Shown here piece after piece: positions 11,880 through 22,458 of a stretch of 64,000 nucleotides of DNA; the first letter of the stretch is position 1, and the number at the start of each line of letters is the position of its first letter. The stretch lies in assembly GCF_027409185.1 (NCBI RefSeq), contig NC_084463.1, positions 53,438,907 to 53,502,906 of the forward strand, read 5' to 3'. Both the position numbers and the translations under genes were made by a program. Source of the DNA: Cynocephalus volans (lineage: Eukaryota; Chordata; Mammalia; Dermoptera; Cynocephalidae). Below the pieces are notes generated by a model. It searched no databases. It saw only the letters and a program-made list of their open reading frames with translations, and was not told the origin of the DNA.

Positions 11880-13004
11880 TTAATGAAGATTATCATTGAA
11901 ATCAGAAAATGAATGCAAGAACAAATTGAGTATTTCAACAAAAAGATAAAAGTACAAAAAAGTAGCAAACAGAAAGCACGGAGCTGAAAAATACTATAAA
12001 TAAACAAAAAATTCAATAGAAATATTCAAAAGTAGACCCAACAAACTTCAGGATTGGTGAACTCAAAGACTTGTTACTGTAAATCACCCAATCTGAGGAG
12101 AAAAATATTTAAAAAGTCAACATAGCTTCATAATGTCATGGCACGCCATCAAGAGATCAACAACAAAAAATTATGCATGATCAGTGCACCAAAAGAAAAA
12201 AAGAGGGAGAGATATAAACAGAAAGCATACTTAAAGAAATAATGGAAGAAAAATTCCCAAACCTGAGTTGGGGGGAGTAGAAATCCATACCCAGGAAGCT
12301 CAAAGGGCACTAAATAAGATATATCCAAAGAGATATGTCATAATCAATTTGTCAAAAGTTAAAGACAAGTACAAAAAATATATGAAAAACAAAAACAAAA
12401 CTTAAAGACAAAGAGAAACTTTTGAAACAACCAAGGGAAAGTCAACCTGTTATGTACATGGGAACCCTGATAAGACTATCAGGAAACTTTTCAGCAGAAA
12501 CTTTGAGGCCAGAAGAAAGTGAGATTATATATTCTAAATTTTTATAGGAAAAACTGTGTACCAAAAATTCTATACCTAGCAATAATGTTTGTCAAAAATG
12601 TAGAAAAGAGAAAAAGATTTTCCCAGACAAAGCTGGAGGAATTTGCCACCACTAGGCCTGCCATTATAAAAGTGCTAAAGAAAGTTCTTCAAACAGAAGA
12701 ATGAAAATTCTTAGTAACATGAAAACATATAAAAGTATAAAACTAACCAGTAAAAGTAAGTATTTAATCAAATTCAAAACACTATAACTCTAGTGGTGGT
12801 AGGTAAGCCAATTATATCTCTAGTGTAAAAGCTAAAAGAGAAAACTATTAAAAACAACTATAGGTAAAACACTTGTAAAGGGATGTGAATGAAAGATACA
12901 TAAATTGTGACCTCAAAAACATGAAGTGTGGTGAGAGGGGAAGTAAAAGTGTAGTTTGCATTTGCAATCAAAATTATCTGTGTTAGCTTCAATCTTTAGG
13001 AAAA
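11880..13004 (+). mobile_element. Old L1, ORF1 region, plus strand
   Basis: The segment resembles the 3' part of L1 ORF1 and the following spacer. Examples are 'atatccaaagagatatgtca', 'aagactatcaggaaactttt', 'cagcagaaactttgaggcca' and 'aatttgccaccactaggcct' then 'agttcttcaaacagaaga'. It is full of stops. With the inverted 5' UTR to its left it could be one L1 with a 5' inversion. Confidence 0.65.
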
Positions 13005-13478
13005 AAAATACTTTCTGGAGAGAGTTTTTATGGGGAAAATAGAATAGTTTGGTCAGGCTCCCTTGATTCAGTTCTGGTTGGGGGTGGTGCAGCACATTTC
13101 TTTGTAAACAAGTTGCATGGGGGTGGAGTTAGTGCTCATGTGCACCCATGTATCTTTTTAATTTCCTGCTATTGTGTGTTCTTCAGTTTGTGAAGCAGAG
13201 CTGGCTGGCAGAGCTCATGTCTAAAAATAGAGCATGTTTACTCTAATGGCAGCTGCTCAGTTTTTCTTTGGACTTTGCCAGTAGAAGTCGAGTTTCTGAG
13301 TTTCTCTATGTACTTCTTAGCTCTTAGATGTGTGTGTGCTGAATAAAGACTATTCCTACTTCAACCAAGGCTCCAAGGACCTTTTTGCCGGTTACATAGC
13401 TCATAGACCTGCGTGTGAAGGGTTTGTGAATGGGCTCAAGGGGTCTGTGAGCTCCAGACCCAGCCCTAGCTCTACAGT
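13005..13478 (+). repeat. Possible LTR fragment
   Basis: The stretch contains 'gctgaataaagactattcct' (a polyadenylation signal of LTR style) followed by about 130 bp ending 'cctagctctaca'. It breaks the L1-like sequence on its left. Family not identified; no flanking duplication was found. Confidence 0.3.
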
Positions 13479-14083
13479 TTTATAGAAATGTACCTACAAT
13501 AGGAGAGTAGGAAAAAAGTATGAAGTACAATACTTTAAATGCAATATATTTAACAAGACATAAAGAAGTTAGAATGGCATTTAATGTGGAAAATTCTGAT
13601 ATAATAAGTCACAGTATATACTATGCAAAGTGTACATATTTCCCACCTATGACTGTGGTGGGTTCCATTAAGAAAAGATTCTGTTAACATTAAATATTTA
13701 TAGGCATAAATGTTACATACTTGAGGGTTCTCTTCTGTGCATTGTAGACTATATAGTAGCATCCCTGGGCTCTACGTAGTAGATGCAAGAAGTATCTCCT
13801 ATACACTCAAATACTTTAAAAGTATTTGTGAAACCATATGTAATCTTTCTATTTGAAAATTTATATCTACATTGCATAAATTGATGGTTTTCCCTTCATT
13901 TCAAATGATCTGATATACAAAAACATTGAAAAAATTTTTGAAAGCTTTGACAGATTAAAAATATATTTAAAGCATTTACTTTGTTTTCAGTATTTAGTGA
14001 GATGTCACAGCCTGATAAGTTGTTTTCTATTTGTTGTGTTGTTTCTCCCCATAATTTGATTTTTTAAAAAATACACTTATTTT
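13479..14083. other. Unassigned AT-rich sequence
   Basis: No gene, RNA or named repeat is recognised here. Confidence 0.35.
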
Positions 14084-14244
14084 GGGCCGGCCCGTGGCTC
14101 ACTCGGGAGAGTGTGGTGCTGGATAACACCAAGGCCCTGGGTTTGGATCCCATATAGGGATGGCCGGTTAGCTCATGAGCGTGGTGATAACAACACCAAA
14201 TCAAGGGTTAAGATCACCTTACCGGTCATCTTAAAAAAAAAAAA
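14084..14244 (+). mobile_element. Dimeric tRNA-Ile-derived SINE (CYN-like)
   Basis: It starts gggccggcccgtggctcact and ends ttaccggtcatctt plus poly(A). A target-site duplication AAATACACTTA flanks it (about 14068-14078 and 14245-14255). The second monomer has lost part of its A-box region (gttagctcatgagcgtggtg). Confidence 0.9.
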
Positions 14245-14288
14245 AAATACACTTACTTGAAGATAAAAGGTGACAATACAGGTTTCTC

Positions 14289-14345
14289 AATTTTTTTTTT
14301 TTTTGGCAGCTGGCCAATGTGGGATGTATGAATCATACATGAACT
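14289..14345 (-). mobile_element. Truncated antisense tRNA-SINE fragment
   Basis: A poly(T) run is followed by ggcagctggccaatgtggga, which matches the reversed tail of the local tRNA SINE monomers. Only the 3' portion remains. Confidence 0.4.
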
Positions 14346-14785
14346 GGTAATTTCTCTCAGAAAATTCATGAAGTAAGTTAGCTAGAGTGGGCTGTTGTGT
14401 TGTAATGCAAACCAATCACACAAACAATAGCTCAACACAGGAACTATTTATTTTTCACTCATGCAAAATACAAATGGAGATTTCATGATAGAAGTATTGG
14501 CAAGATCTCTGCTCTTTTGAATCAATTTCTTCTGTCTTCAAGCATAGTGGCCTTCTCATTCCTATGGCTCCAAAATCTACCCTGGGTGTCACATGCACTT
14601 CAGTCCTAGAGGGCATGTGAAATCAGGGAGATCTGCATAAACTTTTTTTACTGCCACACCTGGAAGTAATGTTCATTACTCGTGTTTGTATTCCTATGAA
14701 CAGAGCCCAGTTATATGGTTCCACACACTAAGAGAAGGCTGAGTATGCAGGTTAACTGTATATAAGGGAAAAGAGATGGGCTTCT
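14346..14785. other. Unassigned sequence
   Basis: No gene or confident repeat is recognised between the SINE scrap and the zinc-finger relic. Confidence 0.35.
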
Positions 14786-14893
14786 GGAAAATACATAGCA
14801 CGTCTCTGCCATGCAGTATTTCTCCCTAGTGTGAATTCTCTCATGCCTGTTGGAGTGTGACTTCTGACAAAATATGTGTCCACATTCATTACA

Positions 14894-14969
14894 GTTGGCC
14901 TTCCAGTCCCAAGCATCTGCTGACTCAACAAACCATGGATCAAAAATATTTCAAAAAGATAAAAGGCAA

Positions 14970-15018
<49 letters not shown>

Positions 15019-15262
15019 CAACAATACAGTTAAAATAAGCTAATTAGTGTAACAAACACATACATAATATTCACATTGTGTTGAGTACTGTAAGTAATCT
15101 GACAAGATGTATGTTATACAGCAGGAAGTGCACAGGTAACTTGCAAATACTGCACTACTTTTAAATAAGAAAGGAGAGGAAGAAAAAGTAAAATAATTTG
15201 AACATCTGCAAATTTTGGTGCTCACCAGTGGGACAGGAATCAATCCCTTGTCGATATCCAGA
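14894..15262 (+). mobile_element. MER2-like (Tigger-type) DNA transposon
   Basis: The left end cagttggccttccagtccca and the right end ggaatcaatcccttgtcgat with a following atatccagagatag resemble MER2 termini from memory. Insertion at a TA inside a finger relic fits Tigger-type target choice. It carries a (TAA)n microsatellite. Confidence 0.6.
14970..15018. repeat. (TAA)n microsatellite
   Basis: About 15 uninterrupted ATA/TAA units lie inside the MER2-like element. They are responsible for a poly-tyrosine open frame on the minus strand that is not a gene. Confidence 0.9.
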
Positions 15263-15405
15263 GATAGATGTTCATTCATAGGGCTTCTATTTTGTGTGAG
15301 TTCTCTGATACATCTTGAGGTATGACTTCTGGCTAAAGATTTTTCCACACTCATTTTATTCACAGGGGTTTTCCCATGTGAATTCTCTTATGTCTAATTT
15401 TTCTG

Positions 15406-16011
15406 CATGTCCTTAGCCTTCTGGGGACATCCCAACCTTCCAATTGTAGAAGGGCCCATCCTTGCTGCATCAGGGCCTGGAGGTTGAAGTGATCAGTGGC
15501 ATGAGGAGGTGAGCAGAGGCCTATGGGAAAGCTTTGTATACACATGTATACACCAGGATGGCCCTTCCCAGGGAAAAAGGGGTGACTCTGCATCAAATGC
15601 ACTGGGTTCCAGGTAACCCAGAGATAGTAGACCCTGAAAGGCAGGGCCACCAAGCCTCCCAGGAGACAGTCCTGGGGAATGAGACCTACACCCCCATCCA
15701 AGATCTCTGTGGGAAAGGGCATTATAAACTTCTGAGGACACCAGATAGATTGTACAAAAAAAGAAGAGACATTTCCCCACTGGGAAACTGAGCAGCAACC
15801 ACTATGCATGAGTTAGGAGAGCATGGAGATCTGGGTTCACAAGATTTCTGTTTCGGAGAGGAGTGTCACCTCCAGAGAGGGATCACAAGAAAAAGAGTGT
15901 GTCTGAGTCCAGTCTGTGATCTGCTCAGCCTGAGGTGCCGGGTAGATATCTGAGTGAAGGGGCCTACTTATGATTTACCTAAGTATTCCTGATGACACAG
16001 ACACCACTCTG
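15406..16011. other. Unassigned sequence with a 149-codon open frame
   Basis: A minus-strand open frame (15360-15809) runs into the zinc-finger relic and ends in a linker-like RHKRIHMGK. The upstream residues show no domain I know. There is no acceptor plus KRAB context nearby, so I do not call it a gene. Confidence 0.35.
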
Positions 16012-16016
16012 ATTAG

Positions 16017-16428
16017 GGTTATTGGCTGAATCATGACCCCTCTCCCCAAAATTATTTTGCATCCTCAACTTCAAGAACTTCAAAAGGTGACTGTGTTTTG
16101 AGGTAGGGACTTTAGAGAGGTGGTTAGGTTAAAATGAGGCTGGGCCCTGATCCAATCTGACAGCTCTCCTTGACTGTTTTCCTGAGAGCAAGAAATGTTT
16201 AGGGCACTTGGAGACACACTGAGGTGCTTGTGCACAGAGGACGACCATGGGAAGATGAAGTGAGAAGGTGAACATCTGTCAGCCAAGGAGAGAGCCTCAT
16301 AGAAAACCAACCTTTCCAGCCCCTTGATCTTCAACTTCCAGCCTCCAGAACAGTGAGAAAATGAAGTTCTATTGTTTAAGCCACCCAGTCTGTGGTATTT
16401 TATATGGTAGCCCAAGCAGACCCATACA
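16017..16428 (+). repeat. MLT1-like MaLR LTR
   Basis: It begins near ggttattggctgaatcatga and ends 'cagacccatacaac', with the phrases aacttccagcctccagaaca and gtttaagccacccagtctgt that are typical of these LTRs. Flanks attag (16012-16016) and actag (16429-16433) could be a decayed 5-bp target duplication. Confidence 0.75.
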
Positions 16429-16556
16429 ACTAGCCAAAATAAGACCTAGAGCAATGTGAATTGCTGTTCAGGCAAACAAGTTGAGAATGGTCTATATTCC
16501 ATCTAGGTTGTAGGTTTTATCATTTGTAACTTCTGCCAAGGTTTGTTATATGTTTT

Positions 16557-17065
16557 TATTACAGTTGAATTGTTTTTGACCTTACCCAAATTTATATATT
16601 AAAGTCCTAATCCACGTTTCCTCAGAATGTGATGTTAGGGGCTGGCCCATGGCCCACTTGGGAGAGTGTGGTGCTGATAACACCAAGGCTAAGGGTTCGG
16701 ATCCCCATATCGGGTTGGTCAGTTAGCTCACTTGAGAGAGCATGGGGCTGACAACACCAAGGTTAAGGGTTAAGGTCTCCTTACCAGCCATCTTTTAAAA
16801 AAAAAAGAATGTGATGTTATTTGGCAAATATGGCATTGCGGATGTAATTAGTTAAGATGAGCTTATACCAAAATAGGGTGGGCCTAATCCAGTATGACTA
16901 GTGTCTTTACAAAGAGGGGAAATTTGGTAGTAGACCACACAGGGAGAACGTTATGTGAAGACAAAGGCAGAGACCAAGGTGATGCTTCTACAAGCCAAGG
17001 GATGCCAAAGATTTCCAGCACACCACCAGAAGCTAGAGGAGAGACATGGAACAGATTCTCTAATG
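16557..17065 (+). repeat. Second MLT1-like LTR, split by a SINE
   Basis: The two halves rejoin across the SINE: 'aagtcctaatcc...cctcagaatgtgatgtta' and 'tttggcaaatatggcattgc...gttaagatgagcttatacc'. It is a diverged sense-orientation MaLR LTR. Confidence 0.65.
16638..16805 (+). mobile_element. Dimeric tRNA-Ile-derived SINE (CYN-like)
   Basis: It starts ggggctggcccatggcccac, has a second monomer (gttagctcacttgagagagc) and ends ttaccagccatctttt plus A-tail. A perfect 14-bp duplication AGAATGTGATGTTA flanks it (16624-16637 and 16806-16819). Confidence 0.92.
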
Positions 17066-17690
17066 TCTGAATAATTGAGGTGTTCTCCTTTTAGAACTTC
17101 CGTCTGAGTTTGAATTGCCAACCTTGGTGATTTATAGAATTCAGGCCTTGTGTATAGACAAGACTCAGAATATGATTCCTAAAGTGGATGAGTTGTTACT
17201 CTGAGGCAAACAGGATCAGGGTCTCTGGCTGCAGAAGAAGAGGTATCTACTCAGAACTTAGGGAGATTCAGCAGAAAAGGGGTTGTTCATAACTAATACT
17301 TTAAGACAGGAGTCAATACTTTACACTAGGTGGGCTTCTATGAGTCAAGTGAGTATTAGTCTCTTACAGGTGGCAAATACTTGTCTCATTGCCCTACAAA
17401 GGACATGGATTTAAAATTTAGAATTTTCTACAGTCAGATCAATTGATTGTAATAACAATTGCTTTTTACTTAGGGATACTAACACAGTCACGCATTGATT
17501 TTTTAAGGTCATTTGTCCATGTAGGTGGGAGTGGATATACCAAGAGCAATAATAATTCACTGTGGTCTCCTCTAATGAGATGAGAATTGCTCAGAGATTT
17601 TTTAACCTAGGGATCTCATGACAGTTGGGAAGACTGAAGACAGTGCTACTGTGTAAGATAACTAAGAACGACATTATAATGAATATGTCT
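17066..17690. other. Unassigned sequence
   Basis: No gene or confident repeat is recognised between the LTR and the L1. Confidence 0.35.
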
Positions 17691-17994
17691 GATCTAACAA
17701 TTACTACAAAAAGGAAAGAAATGAGACAAAGCTATGTTTCAAAAGTAAATGTGAAATATAGGCATACCCAGATAAACAAAACTGAGAGAACCTGTTTCTG
17801 GCAGACCTGCTTTACAAGAAATATAAAAAGAAGTTCCTCAGGCTAGAAGCAAGAAACGAGAGACCCCAGACAGTAATTCAAATTCACACACAAGAAAACA
17901 CAGGGCACCATTAAGGTCATTATGAAACTATAAAAGGCAGCACACATGTACTTTTTTACTTTCTTCTCTTAACTGATTTAGAAAGCAATTGTAT

Positions 17995-17999
<5 letters not shown>

Positions 18000-18062
<63 letters not shown>
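18000..18062. repeat. (GT)n microsatellite
   Basis: About 31 uninterrupted GT units in the L1 inter-ORF region. Confidence 0.97.
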
Positions 18063-18064
<2 letters not shown>

Positions 18065-19151
18065 TGTTCTTCCTGTAACACATGGAAATATAAGATATTC
18101 TTCAATAAGAGTACAAAGTAGGTAGGTGGGAGCTAAGGTGTCTTGGGTTCAGAAAATGATTCCAGTTGGTAACTGAAATCTATAAATCAAATGAAGAGAA
18201 AAATAAATGGTAAATAAGGAGGTTCATATAACAAAATTATTAAATAGATACTTGGTCTTCTTTCTTCTCCCAGCTTCTTCAAAAGACATAAAGTTGTATA
18301 ATGTAATAAGTAAAATAATTATTGTTGAATCTGTAATGCTTATAGATGTAATTTGTATGAGAATAATATCCTAGGAGGCACATAGAGAAGGTTATAGAGA
18401 TATATAAGGATATAAAGCTATGTGCAGTAGGATGTAGACTTATATAGCATTAATTTTTCTATATCTAACTAGAATTAAGTTAGTATAAATCTATAGCTGA
18501 TTGTGATAAGATGTACATGGTAAGCCCAAGTACACTCACTGAGGCAATGTACTAAAAAGAGTGTGAAACATAACTCATTAAAGAAATTTAAATGCTATTT
18601 AAATTATTGTAGAATAAAGCAGGAAAGAGGAATGCCGAAATAAAAATTAACAACAAAATAAAATGAAAGACAAGTCCAACTATGTTGATAATACATTAAA
18701 TGTGAACTGATTAAACAATCCAATCAAAAGGAAGATATTGACAGACTGAACAAAATACCTAATTCAACTCTATGTTGTTTACAGTAACACTTTAGATTCA
18801 AATGTACAAACAGATTGAAAGTTAAAGGTTGTGAATAGATATACCATGCAAACAGAAAGTGGAAGAAAGCCATAATTGGTAGCTAAGCTAATAACACAGG
18901 AAATAGGTATTAAAACAAAGAAAACTTATGTGAAGTAATGAGGGACATTTTATGATGATAAAAGAATCAATCCAACAGTAAGAAAGACTAATATCAATAT
19001 ACATGCACCTGATAAAATATCACCAGACTGAAAAAGGGAGAAGATTAAACTCTGTGCTCTCTACCATAGTAACATTTTGGGTTCAAACGTATACATAAAT
19101 TAAAAGTAAGAGAATATAAATAAATACATCATGCAAACAGAAAGCACAAGA

Positions 19152-19260
19152 CTGCTGGCCAGTTAGCTCAGTTGGTGATAGTGTGGTGTTATAACACCAA
19201 GGTCATGGGTTCAGATCCCTGTACCAGCCAGACACCAAAGGAAAAACAAAACAAAACAAA
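19152..19260 (+). mobile_element. Monomeric tRNA-Ile-like SINE
   Basis: A single tRNA-like unit: ctggccagttagctcagttg (A box), ataacaccaaggtcatgggt, ttcagatccctgtaccagcc (B box and acceptor arm), then an A-rich tail. It is closer to a plain tRNA-Ile than the dimers are. Short flanking repeats (aaagcacaag / aagagcacaag) look like its target duplication. Confidence 0.85.
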
Positions 19261-20303
19261 ACCAAAGAGCACAAGAAACCTATAATAGGTAGCTATACTA
19301 ATATCACACAAAATAGTTATTAAAACAAACAGAAAAACTCATTAGAGGTAACGAGTAAAATTTTATAATGATGAAAGAACCAATCCAGGTGTAAGAAACA
19401 AGTAGTACAATTATTTATGTGTCTAACAAAATATCACTAAAGTACATGAAGCAAAAACTGACAAAATGAAAGTATATATAGAATATTCCAGGATAATATT
19501 CAGAAATTTCAATACCTCACTTTCAGTGATGGATAGAACATCTAGGTAGAAGATCAGCAAGAAACAGGAGACACAAAAAACTGTATAGTCCCAGTAGGCT
19601 TAAAATATATGTACAAAACATTTCACCCAATAATATCAGAATATACGTTCTTCTCAATTGCATGTGAACATTCTACAGGATTGCCTCTATCCTGAGCCAT
19701 TAAACAAACTGGTATATGAGGGTGCTTCCAAAAGTTTGTGGAAAAGAATAATTAAAATATAATACAAATCGTTCCTTAAAATTTTGAAGACTGCTCTTAC
19801 ATGTAAAAGATTAGAAACAATACACAGTATGTATTTCAATCACAATGGAATGAACCTGGAAAATAACAACCCAAAGAAAATTGAAAAATTCAAATATATG
19901 GAATTAATCAACATATTGCAAAATCATGAACAGGTCAAAGAAATCGAACAGAACATTAGAAAACACACTCATATGACAAAAAATAAAGATGCAATGTACC
20001 AAATTTGGAAGACAGTTAAAGAAATATTTAGAAAAAAGTCTATAACTGTAAATATTTATATTTAAAAAAGAGGAATGAACTCAAATCAGTAACCTAAACT
20101 TACATGAGAAGACCCTGAAAGAGAAGGATGAAAGGAAATTTAAAGTAAGCAGAAGGAAGAAAAGAATCAAGATTGCAACAGAAATCAATGCAGTAGAGAA
20201 TGGGAAAAGAAAAAAAGAATACAGCACCAAAATTAGGCTCATGAAAGATTTAAAAAAAAAAGAAAGAAAGAAAACCTGACAAATCATTAGCTAGACCAAG
20301 AAA

Positions 20304-20306
<3 letters not shown>

Positions 20307-20361
<55 letters not shown>
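20307..20361. repeat. (GA)n microsatellite
   Basis: An uninterrupted AG run within the L1. Confidence 0.97.
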
Positions 20362-20364
<3 letters not shown>

Positions 20365-20809
20365 AAAATTTAGAAATTAAAGAGGAGACATTACTACCAT
20401 TCTCACAAACAAAAAACTATTTAGAGAAGAATAATATGAACTCTGGCATGTTAATACACTAGATAATGTACATGAAATGGATAAATTCCTAGAAGCAAAC
20501 AAACAGCAAAACTGAGTCAAGAAAAAGTATAAATCACATGAATAGACCTATTACAGGTGAAGTGATTAATGATAAAAAAAAAAAAAACAAGTACACAAGA
20601 AGAAAAGATCATATGTAGAAACTTTAGTGATAAATTGTACAAAATATTTGGAGACTTAATACCAACTGTTCCCAAATTCTTCCAAAAATAAGCATTGTAG
20701 AGACGCATTTCAACTCATTCCCTGTGTCACTATTACCATGATACTAAGACTGTTCAGAGACATTACAGGAAAAGAAAACTTCAGAAGAATGTATCTTATT
20801 ACTACAGGT

Positions 20810-20827
20810 CCAGAGAACGAAAGATTT

Positions 20828-20864
<37 letters not shown>

Positions 20865-20945
20865 AGCTGCACTTGCAGAGAGAATGAAAGTTTTTCCTAT
20901 GAGAGAGAGGAGAAGCTGCACATGCGCAGATATCGAAAGTTGTTC

Positions 20946-21022
<77 letters not shown>

Positions 21023-21025
21023 AGC
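20810..21025. repeat. GA-rich minisatellite cluster A with GCACATGCGC cores
   Basis: Three tandem units are readable. Each has a GAACGAAAGTTTTTCCTATG-like block, a variable (GA)n, then GGAGAAGCTGCAC.TGCGC. The units start near 20812, 20876 and 20928; the last carries the longest (GA)n. The same unit reappears in reverse orientation at 22.0-22.3 kb. The Arg/Glu and Leu/Ser repeat open frames over it are artefacts. Confidence 0.85.
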
Positions 21026-21149
21026 CTCTCCACATCCCATCCACAAATCGCCCAATGTTTGCCCTTCTTTCACTCCGCCCCACATTCTAACACTTAAGCC
21101 CATATCAACCCTGATTACTCAAACTGGACACTTTCCCATTTTTTGTGTG

Positions 21150-21246
21150 ATTTTTGTTTGTTTCGTGGCTGGCCAATTCCGGGATCTGAACTCTTGACCT
21201 TTTTGTTATCAGCACCGCTATCTTCCAAGTGAGCAAACCAGCCAGC
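21150..21246 (-). mobile_element. Antisense tRNA-SINE monomer
   Basis: The sequence ggctggccaattccgggatc ... tgaactcttgacctttttgt ... tatcagcaccgctatcttcc ... aagtgagcaaaccagcc is the reverse complement of a SINE monomer with a T-rich head. Confidence 0.8.
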
Positions 21247-21950
21247 GCTAGTTCCCTGTTTTAAGAGGAACTTCAGTGTAGCAAAAACTTTGATAAACCT
21301 ATGTACAGAACACGCTGCCTAGCCCGCTTCAGAAATCAGACAAGGAAAGGCAGAGTTCATGTCCTCCACACACAGACACACTGACCAAATTACTCAAATT
21401 TGATTTAATAGACAGATGGATGGGTTAATGGAACGTGGGAATTTCTGGGCAGTTAATTATCAGACACTGCAAGTGTAAATTGGCACAAAAATTAAAAAAT
21501 GCACCTACCCTTTGACCCTGCTATTTTATTTCCATATACACAGTAGGGCACTTTTTCTAATTGTGTAATGCAATGCATTGAAACTCACAAATTACTTCAT
21601 TGGATGAGAACAAACATCTTTTAATGGTTTCAAAGAAAATTAGCATATCAATTTGTTGTTTAATACATTTAAAATAAAATACAAATATAATTTTTTCATA
21701 CTTTAAAATGCCTCTTTTAAAAATAGAAGTGGATTCTCCAACAACTATACCTGGACCCCATTTGAATATCTCCATTCTTACCACAATGGCTCCGGTTGTC
21801 AGGCAAAGATTTAATACAAAATTAGAATTCTTCATCACTTTACGTGGGTAGAGACCAGTCATGATCCAACAAGGCCTGCTCTCCTGGTAACAGGACTTAC
21901 AGCTGTGAAAATAAACAAAATTATCTCGTTCGGTTCCTAAATTAGGGCCC
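21247..21950. other. Unassigned sequence between the two minisatellite clusters
   Basis: No gene is recognised. A 248-codon minus-strand open frame covers part of this interval and the CT-rich cluster. It is mostly repeat-derived, with no coding signature. Confidence 0.35.
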
Positions 21951-21956
21951 CACAGT

Positions 21957-21974
21957 CTTCTGGGAAATGTGGTC
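21957..21974 (-). promoter_or_regulatory. ZNF143/SBS-like promoter motif
   Basis: Reverse complement ACCACATTTCCCAGAAG closely matches the SBS core (ACTACAnTTCCCAGAA) found in many CpG promoters. It lies about 570 bp upstream of the KRAB-ZNF first exon. A single motif match; function inferred. Confidence 0.4.
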
Positions 21975-21999
21975 TCGCTGACCATTGTCAACAGAGGCA

Positions 22000-22295
22000 C
22001 TGGACAATAGGAAAAGCTTTCGTTCTCTGCGCATGTGCAGCTTCTCCTCTCATAGAAAAAAACGTTCGTTCTCTGCGCATGTGAAGCTTCTCTCTCCTCT
22101 CTCCTCTCTCTCTCCTCTCTCTGCCCCCTCTCTCTCTCCTCTCTCTCTCCTCTCTCCTCTCTGTCTCTCTCTCTCATAGGAAAAACTTTCGTTCTCTGTG
22201 TATTTGCAGCTTCTCCCCTTTCTCTGTCAAAGGAACAACTTTCGATCTCTGCGCATGTGCAGCTTCTCTCTCTCTCGCCCCCGTCTCTCCCTTCT
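22000..22295. repeat. CT-rich minisatellite cluster B with GCGCATGTGC cores
   Basis: Four units in the opposite orientation to cluster A. Each has an AATAGGAAAAACTTTCGTTCT-like block, a core, an AGCTTCTC block and a variable (CT)n. The perfect palindromic-looking core CTGCGCATGTGCAG occurs at 22027-22040 and 22249-22262. A variant CTGCGCATGTGAAG lies at 22073-22086, and a degraded one at 22195-22208. The core resembles the NRF-1 consensus TGCGCATGCGCA with one mismatch. Confidence 0.85.
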
Positions 22296-22306
22296 CTCCC
22301 CACTCC

Positions 22307-22458
22307 TTTTTTTTTTTTTTTTTAATGTCTTTTTCGTGACCAGCACTCAGCCAGTGAGTGCACCGGCCATTCCTATATAGGATCCGAACCCGCGGCACGA
22401 GCGTTGCTGCGCTCCCAGCGCCACACTCTCCCTAGTGCGCCACGGACCTGGCCCCCCC
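22307..22458 (-). mobile_element. Antisense SINE, GC-rich subfamily
   Basis: Poly(T), then the reversed dimer with a distinctive GC-rich central part (gcggcacgagcgttgctgcg, ctcccagcgccacactctcc), ending ggacctggccccccc. It shares this central part with the copy at 25499. Imperfect flanks ccccactccttt / ccccaacccttt may be the duplication. It abuts the CpG promoter. Confidence 0.85.

Larger units (their letters stand above)
14786..15405 (-). pseudogene. C2H2 zinc-finger relic, split by a MER2-like element
   Basis: On the minus strand two finger remnants are readable. The right one (about 15290-15400) contains NECGKIFSQKSYLK followed by a broken His pair, after a decayed linker reading RHKRIHMGK. 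The left one (about 14795-14893) reads CNECGHIFCQKSHSNRHERI with a TREK-type linker. Between them lies a MER2-like insertion. In-frame stops show it is not coding. It is a third zinc-finger trace besides the main gene and the right-edge pseudogene. Confidence 0.7.
17691..20790 (+). mobile_element. Old L1, plus strand
   Basis: It follows L1 from the ORF1 end (cagataaacaaaactgagag; agaagttcctcaggctagaa) through the inter-ORF spacer into the ORF2 endonuclease and early RT region. It is heavily mutated. It contains a (GT)n tract, a (GA)n tract, a SINE monomer and an internal duplicated block. The only open frame of note (19784-20065) is an ORF2 scrap. Confidence 0.7.

Noticed and set aside
14752..15024. 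Poly-tyrosine ORF on the minus strand
   Set aside because: Translation of the (TAA)n microsatellite.
19152..19230. Possible tRNA-Ile gene
   Set aside because: The tRNA-like body has mismatched arms, an A-rich tail and flanking repeats, so it is a SINE monomer.
20802..22398. Arg/Glu-rich and Ser/Leu-rich open frames
   Set aside because: Direct translations of (GA)n/(CT)n tracts and minisatellite units.
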